A stretch of 12,773 nucleotides of DNA from Marine Group II euryarchaeote MED-G33 (GTDB taxonomy: Archaea > Thermoplasmatota > Poseidoniia > Poseidoniales > Thalassarchaeaceae): assembly GCA_949538655.1 (NCBI GenBank), contig CATISE010000152.1:1-12773 (forward strand), given 5' to 3'. The notes under the pieces were generated by a model. The model did no database searches. It worked only from the letters and a program-made list of their open reading frames with translations, and had not been told where the DNA came from. Every line of letters begins with the position of its first letter. Within the stretch, counting starts at the first letter, position 1. The position numbers and the translations under genes were made by a program. This document shows positions 1-6,006 of the stretch, piece by piece.

Positions 1-1191
1 GCCGCCATCTGGATCACAGAGACTCTATCACGAATTGCCTGTGTAGATGATAGCGGTACATTCAACGAAGATTTGGTTGCCGACATGACTACTTTTGCTT
101 CTGGAGATTCAGCAACTGCCAGCAGTGGCGATGTAGCCTCAGTCATCATGCCTGAAATTCAGTTGGTTGCAAGTATTTTCCGCTATAATTCCGATACGGA
201 AGAAACCGGATTGGATTCTTGGGCATGTTCAGTCCCAGGACATCACAGCGTTCTTGATTTGCTTCGCACACTGAAGGCGACACAAGATGGAACCTTGACA
301 TTCCGCGATGGTGCAGCCGATGACCCCACAACAGGTGTCACAGTGAATGGGAGATTGGTATTGCCTGGATTGACTCGGTTGTGTGATATTTCCAGAGACA
401 AGGGCGATGGTGCCAAACTGAGAATTGAACCAGTGGCAGCTTACGACGTCATCCGGGATTTGGTTGTCGATTACAGCTCTTATGACAACCTCCGCACCGC
501 ATCCAAACCATGGTTTGTGGGTGGGCAAAGAGATGCAGTCTATGCAGGTAAAGTCGTGCTTGGTAAGATGGACGCTGTCGTAGCCACGCAACTTCACGTA
601 TCCGGTGATATTGCAAGTCCTCAACTATTGCATGCTGCGAGTGATGCGGTACCTTTCAATCGATCTTACATGGGTCCGGCGATTGTTTGTCAATTGTGGA
701 ATCGTTCATGCGACCCACGAATCTCCGACAAATCACGAATTGCAATCCTTAACATTTTAGCCGACACAAATGGGGTCAAGTCAGAGACAGATATTGCCAG
801 CATCCATCGTCAGGGAGATATGGGTTCTAATGCAGCGAAATCCGTTCTTCAAGCCAAGACAGCAGTACTCTCGCACGACGGGTACAACGGCCGTCATGGA
901 AAGCACGTATGGTGGTATACCTGGTCAATCAAGAGCAGTGGAAGGGTTAACGAGACCACGCTCTATAGAACTGTGCTGGGCCCAACAGGACTGATTAGCA
1001 ATGCTCTATCAGGCGTCTCATCTAGGATGATTTTCGGATTCACACGAACCGGTCGTCCGATGTTTAATTCGTTGCTTGGAATGGTGGCCCCACCTGCCGG
1101 AATTGGAAAGATGCCAATGCAGTTTAATTCACGAGTTGAAAATCACCATGAAGTGATTTCAATCTTCAATGAGATGGATGGTCGATTCTGA
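1..1191 (+). CDS. SdhB/FrdB-like subunit lacking Fe-S cluster cysteines (5' partial)
   Basis: Numbering is from ATG148, the most SdhB-like start. Residues 5-20 (LVASIFRYNSDTEE), the T-Q-D-G-T-L-T-F-R stretch (45-53), T-V-N-G-R (65-69) and V-I-R-D-L-V-V-D (101-108) are classic landmarks of the plant-type ferredoxin domain of succinate dehydrogenase subunit B. Y-M-G-P-A (174-178) and D-P-R (189-191) match the alpha-helical domain. In the family these domains hold [2Fe-2S], [4Fe-4S] and [3Fe-4S] centres. Here the cysteine positions read D-G-A-A-D-D-P-T-T-G (54-63), and the two C-terminal CxxCxxC clusters are also gone; only C27, C79, C181 and C188 remain. The C-terminus (S-G-R-V-N-E-T-T-L-Y) resembles HdrC-type tails. 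The frame is open to base 1 through a Ser/Ala/Thr-rich linker (about 88-147), and ATG148 has no Shine-Dalgarno, so the protein may extend upstream. The stop overlaps the next start by one base. Family assignment is firm; redox function is doubtful. Confidence 0.8.
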   Translation, partial: AAIWITETLSRIACVDDSGTFNEDLVADMTTFASGDSATASSGDVASVIMPEIQLVASIFRYNSDTEETGLDSWACSVPGHHSVLDLLRTLKATQDGTLTFRDGAADDPTTGVTVNGRLVLPGLTRLCDISRDKGDGAKLRIEPVAAYDVIRDLVVDYSSYDNLRTASKPWFVGGQRDAVYAGKVVLGKMDAVVATQLHVSGDIASPQLLHAASDAVPFNRSYMGPAIVCQLWNRSCDPRISDKSRIAILNILADTNGVKSETDIASIHRQGDMGSNAAKSVLQAKTAVLSHDGYNGRHGKHVWWYTWSIKSSGRVNETTLYRTVLGPTGLISNALSGVSSRMIFGFTRTGRPMFNSLLGMVAPPAGIGKMPMQFNSRVENHHEVISIFNEMDGRF

Positions 1192-2051
1192 TGGCAAATC
1201 GGTATGCATATCATCCTGGCAATGTGGCACACAGTAATGCCATTGAGGTAGCAGACACAATGCCTCTTGCAGCTGAATCACTGGGTATTGAACTGGTTGC
1301 ATTGGAAGGGGCAACAAGTTGCGGTGCAGGTATCATCCGTCAAGCCAATGCAGATCTCCAAGTCGCACTCAATGCCCGAACGTTGGCACAAGCTGAAGCG
1401 CTGGGCCTTGATATCATCACACCATGTGCTACGACAGCTGCAACCTTACACGAGGATTTGATTTCCTTGCGAAATGATGGTAAATTGATGGCCAAGACCA
1501 ATGATGTTCTTCAACGGAATTGTGGGCTTACATTGACGGGTGAAGTAAATGTACATCACCTTCTACATGTGATTGTAGATGAAATTGGCATTGACAAGGT
1601 CAAAGACGCGGTCAAGAATACATTTGAATTCAGAATTGCCGGGTACTATGGGCCAAATATGCAGCAAGAAGGAGCCTGTGGAGGCGACGATGTCTTCGAT
1701 CCAGATTATCTTGAACAGGTCATCTCTGCAGTTGGTGGAAAGCCTGTCGACTGGACGAGTCGTACGCAAAGTGTTGGTGTCCCTGGTATATTCTCTGAAG
1801 AGAAGACGGTACTCAAACAAACGTCTGCAGTTTTGGCAGATGCCAAGTCCGAAGGTGCTCAATTGATTGTCAGTGCTTGCAATCTGTCCCATATGTTACT
1901 CGATGTCTACCAAGGTAAGGCTGGCAAAACCACGGGACAGGCCACGAAAGTCCCTACCATTCACCTTACCGAACTTCTGGCATTTGCCTTCGGCCACCAC
2001 ATTGAACGCCTCGCTCAATTGCGAACTCGTGTCCTCGTAATCGCGGACTAA
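1191..2051 (+). CDS. HdrB/SdhE-like CCG-domain protein with degenerate cluster ligands
   Basis: This 286-residue protein has the two-repeat layout of heterodisulfide reductase subunit B and the archaeal SdhC/SdhE subunit, which bind non-cubane [4Fe-4S] clusters through CCG motifs. Repeat 1: Y-A-Y-H-P-G-N (5-11; the usual PGC Cys is Asn), T-S-C-G-A-G (42-47; CCG reduced to SCG), T-P-C-A-T-T (77-82; second Cys of CxxC is Thr), then H-H-L-L-H (122-126). Repeat 2: Y-Y-G-P (152-155; usual Cys is Pro), S-V-G (194-196, where CCG is expected) and S-A-C-N-L-S (228-233; second Cys is Ser). The terminal I-H-L-T-E-L-L-A-F-A-F-G motif is kept. By this reading three of ten ligands survive (C44, C79, C230), plus a non-canonical A-C-G-G at 162-165. 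The ATG shares a base with the preceding stop, so it should be translated with, and act with, the SdhB-like subunit. The frame is intact, so it does not look like a pseudogene. Confidence 0.78.
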   Translation: MANRYAYHPGNVAHSNAIEVADTMPLAAESLGIELVALEGATSCGAGIIRQANADLQVALNARTLAQAEALGLDIITPCATTAATLHEDLISLRNDGKLMAKTNDVLQRNCGLTLTGEVNVHHLLHVIVDEIGIDKVKDAVKNTFEFRIAGYYGPNMQQEGACGGDDVFDPDYLEQVISAVGGKPVDWTSRTQSVGVPGIFSEEKTVLKQTSAVLADAKSEGAQLIVSACNLSHMLLDVYQGKAGKTTGQATKVPTIHLTELLAFAFGHHIERLAQLRTRVLVIAD

Positions 2052-4684
2052 TCTCCACTTCCATGGAGGATTCGTACAATTTCCTGTGCGAGACTGATTG
2101 AAAGTCCTGGGACTTGTACGATTTCATCATCGGTTGCATTTGCCAATGCAGCCATTGTTGGCCACCGATCGAGAATACGGGAGGCCAAGGCCGGACCAAT
2201 TCCAGGAACCTGCTCAAGCATCGAACGTGTAATTCCATGCATTTCTCTCCGTCTTTCCTCTGACATTGTACCTTCAGTGGCATCTAGAATGGGTGCAGTT
2301 GGATCAAAGACTCCATCTGCGGCGGAATTGGCGGCAACAATCGCCAGGTTCTCTTCTGTATCAGAAGCCATGTCTGGATGTTCACTGGCTCGTAAACGTT
2401 CTTGAGCAGTTTCAGATAAATGTTCGAGCATTTTGGTTTCTCGACGTGCTGAAACTGCGATGAATCTAGCGGTTTCAGCCGTATCTGATGATGTGACCAC
2501 AGGTAACCCATAGTCCAGTGTCAATGTGGCCAATGCACCCATGATGGCTTGTCCACTGACGGCCCGATGTTGGAATAGATCATCGCCTTCCAAAACAAGT
2601 AACGACCTTGGTGCAGCACCTACCAATCGACTGGCTTGATCTAGCAATCGTCCATCGAGTAGACTATCGACAAAATCTCTGGTTCCTTTGCGTTCAATCA
2701 AAATTCGGTCGCTTATCTTTACATCACCGACAGGCAAGTTGACAATTTCAACCGTCAACCCCTCTTGCCGCAATCTGGCAGCGAGTGCACTTTTCCCTTC
2801 CCGGTGGTCGATGGAAACAATCACACCATCCCCTTCGGGTAAGATGGGCTCATTTGCAATCGATTGAACCAATGTTTCAGCTTTGAGAACAGGTGTTTCA
2901 ACAATCATCCTTTCAGATGTAGATTCGGTTGGGTAAGAATCGAGTCCAACCTGGCCACTGGGCCTCATTCTTCTAGCCAAATTGGCCGGGTTTGGTTTGG
3001 GTTCCACTTTCTCCTCTTCTACGACCAAAGTTGGTGCCACAGTATCGTCAATCTCAGGAGCCAATCTTTCAGATTCTGAATGCAAGAAGACAGCAGCCGA
3101 GCTTCCATCATCGAGAGTGAAAGCACCAAGATTCGCGCCTTCGGAACCGATTGAACTTCCTCCGCGTTTCCGACGAACTTGTTGGATTGCACGGAACATT
3201 CGTGCTTCCCGAGATTTAGCTGAAGCACGTGCTCCTTCATCGCGGGTACCTTTTGCGATCAGTACGTGAACAGTGCCTGCACGTTGACGTCCGGTTCGGC
3301 CACGTCTCTGAATGGTTCGAATTTCACTCCCTACCGGTTCGTAGAAGATGACCAAATCAGCATTGGGGACATCAAGCCCCTCTTCACCCACACTGGTTGC
3401 CACCAATACATTGGCAGCCCCCGAACGGAAAGCATCGAGACTCTCGAGTTGGACCTTTTGGCTCATTCCTGTCGAACCATCACGGTTTGCTTGACCTACG
3501 AATCTCTGAGGGGTTGCTCCCTCAACATCTTGTAAAACGCGAGATATTTCGTCCACTGTATCTCTGAAATTAGCGAAAACAATGATTCTACTTTCAGGAC
3601 TTTCCTTGATCTGGCGGCGAACCATTCTACGAACCATGGTGACCTTATTGTGACATTCATCCATCGAATTGAGCGTATCTTTCAATTGGCTGATTCGTGG
3701 GTCGGCTGCGAATTCCTTGGTGGATTTTTTCTCATCGGCACCGCCTTTTCCGATTCGTGATAGAGTCTCTCTTGTCGCTGCAACCCCTTGGCAAAGAATG
3801 GATGCAATCAAATGGGTCAAACGCATTGCAATTCCGTTTTCCTTTGCTGCTCTATAGCCAAAAGACTCCCCGTTACCAATTGAAATTGATATTCGTTTCT
3901 GGGCTTCTTGTAGACCACCCGCAGTAATGTGGCCTTGTCGAGTGTAGAATCCGAGTCTCCGCAACCTTTCGACGATTCTATTGAGCCAAATTTCCAAAGG
4001 CTGTGCCAAAAGACGCAATTCCTCGGGTACTTCAACGAAGACATCGTTGACCTCAAGTCCGGTTGCATAGGGGGCCAGTAGAGCATCTTCGGGAGGGCGG
4101 GCATGAATATTGACAATTCTTAATCGATCACACACTTCATTGATTTCCGCTTCAATGTGCCCTGGGCTGGCGGTTGCAGCGATCAACAACCCACTGGGAT
4201 TCTGTTCTGCAAACAAATCGCCAACTTGTGCCATCGCATGATTCCCTGTTGCACGATGTGCTTCATCGACGATCAACAGGGCGACATCATCTAATCTTGT
4301 GATTCCATTTTGAACATCATTGCGAACCACTTGAGGTGTTGCGACAACAATTTTTGCCGATTGCCAAATAGTCTGCCGTTTTTTGGGAGGCACGGACCCT
4401 GTAAGTGCAACAATTTCATCATCGTCAGACAAATTCAGTAAATTCTTCAAATCAGACAAATGTTGGTTGACCAAAGCATTGGTCGGTGCGAGCATGATTC
4501 CTCGCCCACCAGGCGAACGGAGGCGTTCAGCAAGAACCATCACTTCTATCGGAGTCTTGCCCATCCCTGTGGGTAAAACCAGCAAAGTCGATGCACTGAG
4601 GCAATGATCCACGGCAGAGAGCTGATATCCTCGGGCCTCAATCGCCCCTTGGACGAGTAAGTCGTGACGAATCGTAGCGGACAT
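2048..4684 (-). CDS. hef: Hef: archaeal fork-repair helicase/XPF-family nuclease
   Basis: This 878-residue protein (from ATG4684) has full Hef architecture; Hef is the archaeal FANCM/XPF relative that unwinds and cuts stalled forks. The N-terminal SF2 helicase shows Walker A L-P-T-G-M-G-K-T (37-44), DEAH (140-143), T-A-S-P (171-174), a thumb-like insert (about 195-330), motif V A-T-S-V-G-E-E-G-L-D (429-438) and Q-R-R-G-R-T-G-R (459-466). A low-complexity linker (about 485-615) follows. The nuclease domain has I-D-H-R-E (625-629), G-D (653-654) and E-R-K-x3-D (664-670), the intact XPF active site. The C-terminal tandem helix-hairpin-helix has a normal first hairpin (V-P-G-I-G-P-A) and an atypical second (V-P-G-L-S-I-S-L-A). 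Both enzymatic halves look active. The gene is divergent from the ribosomal operon and its stop overlaps the convergent HdrB-like gene. A GTG at 4690 in frame would add two residues but directly abuts the Shine-Dalgarno sequence. Confidence 0.95.
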   Translation of the reverse strand: MSATIRHDLLVQGAIEARGYQLSAVDHCLSASTLLVLPTGMGKTPIEVMVLAERLRSPGGRGIMLAPTNALVNQHLSDLKNLLNLSDDDEIVALTGSVPPKKRQTIWQSAKIVVATPQVVRNDVQNGITRLDDVALLIVDEAHRATGNHAMAQVGDLFAEQNPSGLLIAATASPGHIEAEINEVCDRLRIVNIHARPPEDALLAPYATGLEVNDVFVEVPEELRLLAQPLEIWLNRIVERLRRLGFYTRQGHITAGGLQEAQKRISISIGNGESFGYRAAKENGIAMRLTHLIASILCQGVAATRETLSRIGKGGADEKKSTKEFAADPRISQLKDTLNSMDECHNKVTMVRRMVRRQIKESPESRIIVFANFRDTVDEISRVLQDVEGATPQRFVGQANRDGSTGMSQKVQLESLDAFRSGAANVLVATSVGEEGLDVPNADLVIFYEPVGSEIRTIQRRGRTGRQRAGTVHVLIAKGTRDEGARASAKSREARMFRAIQQVRRKRGGSSIGSEGANLGAFTLDDGSSAAVFLHSESERLAPEIDDTVAPTLVVEEEKVEPKPNPANLARRMRPSGQVGLDSYPTESTSERMIVETPVLKAETLVQSIANEPILPEGDGVIVSIDHREGKSALAARLRQEGLTVEIVNLPVGDVKISDRILIERKGTRDFVDSLLDGRLLDQASRLVGAAPRSLLVLEGDDLFQHRAVSGQAIMGALATLTLDYGLPVVTSSDTAETARFIAVSARRETKMLEHLSETAQERLRASEHPDMASDTEENLAIVAANSAADGVFDPTAPILDATEGTMSEERRREMHGITRSMLEQVPGIGPALASRILDRWPTMAALANATDDEIVQVPGLSISLAQEIVRILHGSGD

Positions 4685-4690
4685 TGCCAC

Positions 4691-4695
4691 CCTCC
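4691..4695 (-). promoter_or_regulatory. Shine-Dalgarno site deciding the hef start
   Basis: On the minus strand GGAGG is followed by GTGGCA and then ATG4684, a 6-nt spacing. The in-frame GTG at 4690 touches the GGAGG with no spacer, so ATG4684 is the better start. Confidence 0.7.
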
Positions 4696-4722
4696 GTTTA
4701 CGCCGAGGTTCTTAGGCAAATC

Positions 4723-4747
4723 GCCTCGTCAAACCGCTTGACGGGGT
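4723..4747 (+). other. Potential hairpin 1 in the divergent spacer
   Basis: Bases 4723-4732 pair with 4738-4747 around a 5-nt loop: ten pairs, of which 4727-4732/4738-4743 are six perfect Watson-Crick pairs and the outer four include two G-U wobbles in the plus-strand RNA. There is no T-run after it, so it is not an obvious terminator. It lies just upstream of hef in the minus orientation. Confidence 0.4.
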
Positions 4748-4754
4748 GCCAGAT

Positions 4755-4773
4755 GGCCCCCTTTAGGGGGTCC
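4755..4773. repeat. Inverted repeat CCCCC-TTTA-GGGGG
   Basis: Five C (4757-4761) and five G (4766-4770) flank a four-base TTTA loop. Two further G-C pairs can form outside, with one bulged T at 4771. It can form on either strand. Confidence 0.45.
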
Positions 4774-4816
4774 TCCCAAACCGAGCCGTTCATATACGGG
4801 ATGTAGGTCGGAGGGC

Positions 4817-4832
4817 CGCTCAACACTGAGCG
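4817..4832. repeat. Perfect 6-bp inverted repeat in the spacer
   Basis: CGCTCA (4817-4822) and TGAGCG (4827-4832) are exact reverse complements around a four-base loop. It could be an operator half-site pair or an RNA hairpin; nothing in the sequence decides between them. Confidence 0.4.
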
Positions 4833-4938
4833 TCCAGACACCATCGGGCAATGCAGCAGTATCCCACACAGCCGTTGATTCCACTTGTGAATCGCGGTTC
4901 GGTGTCACGGTCGCTCCTGAAGTGATGGGTAGGCGTTT

Positions 4939-4954
4939 TGCCGCTTCGGTGGCA
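4939..4954 (+). promoter_or_regulatory. UUCG-tetraloop hairpin in the L3 leader
   Basis: In plus-strand RNA, 4939-4944 pairs with 4949-4954 (six pairs, one G-U) closed by C(UUCG)G, one of the most stable tetraloops known. It ends 20 nt before the L3 Shine-Dalgarno GGAGG at 4975, so it would sit in the 5' leader of the operon if transcription starts upstream. A regulatory role is inference. Confidence 0.4.
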
Positions 4955-4986
4955 TTTACACCGCAAAAAAACATGGAGGAACCCAA

Positions 4987-6003
4987 ATGGGAGATACGCA
5001 CCGCCCAAAGAAGGGTAGCATGGGCTTTGGCCCGCGAAAGAGAGCCAACCGACCATATGGTCGTGTCAAGAGTTGGCCATCCACCGATTCTGATCAAGTC
5101 CGAGTTCAAGGATTCGCAGGATGGAAGGCTGGAATGACTCACGTTTTGATGCGTGATCTCAATCCAGGTAGTCCGAGTGCAGGTGCCGAAGTTCGCAAAG
5201 CGGTTACAGTCGTCGAAGTTCCACCCATGCACGTTCTCGCAGTTCGTGGATACAAGATGACACCCTACGGCAAGCAATCAGCAGGTGAAGCTTGGGCCAG
5301 CGCCGAAAAACTCGGTGATGCAATGCCAAGTCTTCCTCGCCGTATGCCTGAGCGTAAGGAACACGATGCTGAGGCACACCTCAACAAACTCCGTGAGTCC
5401 AACTTATCTGAAGTTCGAATTATTGTTGCAACCAATCCAGACAAGATTTCTGCGGTTGGTAGCAAAACCCCCGAAATCATGGAAATGGGTATGACGGGTG
5501 GTGACAATGCTGCTCAGTTAGAGTGGGCCGCTGAGAAACTTGGTGAAGAATTGACGATTGAAGATGTCTTCGAATCAGGTTCGGACATCGATGTCATCGG
5601 TGTCACCAAGGGATATGGTAACCAAGGTGTTGTCCGTCGGTTTGGTGTCAAACTACTTTCGCACAAGAACTCAAAGCGCCGACGTCAAATCGGCAACATG
5701 GGTGACTTCGGAACCGGATACGTTCGCAAGACCATTCGACAAGCCGGTCAAACCGGATATCACCAGCGAACCGAATACAACAAACGTATTCTACGAATCG
5801 CAGGTGAAGAAGATACTCAAATCACACCCGCTGGTGGATTCCTACATTATGGGGAAATCAGCAATCATTACATGATCATCCAAGGCAGTTTGCCTGGTCC
5901 AGCAAAGCGATTGATTCGCTTCCGAGATGCAGCACGTCCACGAAGTGAGCAGCATCCTGTCGACATTACCTACGTCAGTACGGCGTCCAAGCAGGGGGTG
6001 TGA
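4987..6003 (+). CDS. rpl3: 50S ribosomal protein L3 (uL3)
   Basis: This 338-residue archaeal-type uL3 is the first gene of the operon. The N-terminus (H-R-P-K-K-G-S-M-G-F-G-P-R-K-R-A) and G-F-A-G-W-K-A-G-M-T-H are diagnostic. uL3 binds 23S rRNA and sends a long central extension to the peptidyl-transferase centre. GGAGG at 4975-4979 lies 7 nt before ATG4987 and fixes the start. The conserved flanks I-G-N-M-G and Q-T-G-Y-H-Q-R-T-E-Y-N-K-R are present. Between them the expected G-P-W-[HN]-P-x-R-V tip reads G-D-F-G-T-G-Y-V (239-246), so the Trp that marks this tip in archaea and eukaryotes is Phe241. The C-terminus (P-G-P-A-K-R-L-I-R-F-R) is normal. Length matches the family. L4 follows after 3 bp. 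Confidence 0.97.
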   Translation: MGDTHRPKKGSMGFGPRKRANRPYGRVKSWPSTDSDQVRVQGFAGWKAGMTHVLMRDLNPGSPSAGAEVRKAVTVVEVPPMHVLAVRGYKMTPYGKQSAGEAWASAEKLGDAMPSLPRRMPERKEHDAEAHLNKLRESNLSEVRIIVATNPDKISAVGSKTPEIMEMGMTGGDNAAQLEWAAEKLGEELTIEDVFESGSDIDVIGVTKGYGNQGVVRRFGVKLLSHKNSKRRRQIGNMGDFGTGYVRKTIRQAGQTGYHQRTEYNKRILRIAGEEDTQITPAGGFLHYGEISNHYMIIQGSLPGPAKRLIRFRDAARPRSEQHPVDITYVSTASKQGV

Positions 6004-6006
6004 TGA

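Larger units (their letters stand above)
4685..4986. other. Divergent spacer between hef and the ribosomal operon
   Basis: These 302 bp must hold both divergent promoters. Counting 4701-4980 by eye gives about 161 G/C of 280 (about 57%), above sampled coding stretches on either side (about 38-50%), which is unusual for archaeal intergenic DNA. No convincing TATA box stands out; 'catata' at 4791-4796 is the nearest candidate for the plus strand. Four potential hairpins are listed separately. The minus strand is also an open frame here (4973 to 4729). I see no tRNA, and no recognisable RNase P or SRP RNA motif. Confidence 0.6.

Noticed and set aside
73..147. TTG at 73 as the start of the SdhB-like gene
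   Set aside because: The frame is open all the way to base 1 and no Shine-Dalgarno precedes the TTG, so it is just the first possible start codon in the window. I treat the gene as 5' partial.
1..2051. Region 1 as a pair of pseudogenes
   Set aside because: Both frames are long and uninterrupted, coupled by a stop/start overlap, and retain family motifs outside the cysteine positions. Random decay would have hit those too.
4755..4773. C5/G5 inverted repeat as a transcription terminator
   Set aside because: No T-run follows on either strand and neither gene ends there; both flanking genes start from this spacer.
4791..4796. 'catata' as the TATA box of the L3 promoter
   Set aside because: A single six-base match without a clear upstream BRE, and it would imply a leader of about 170 nt. 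Too weak to call.
4685..4986. tRNA, RNase P RNA or SRP RNA in the spacer
   Set aside because: No cloverleaf, no T-arm consensus, and none of the conserved RNase P or SRP sequence blocks found by eye on either strand.
4729..5277. 182-codon minus-strand frame reaching into L3
   Set aside because: Its N-terminal half is antisense to the conserved L3 coding region. Only the part within the spacer is worth considering and is reported separately.
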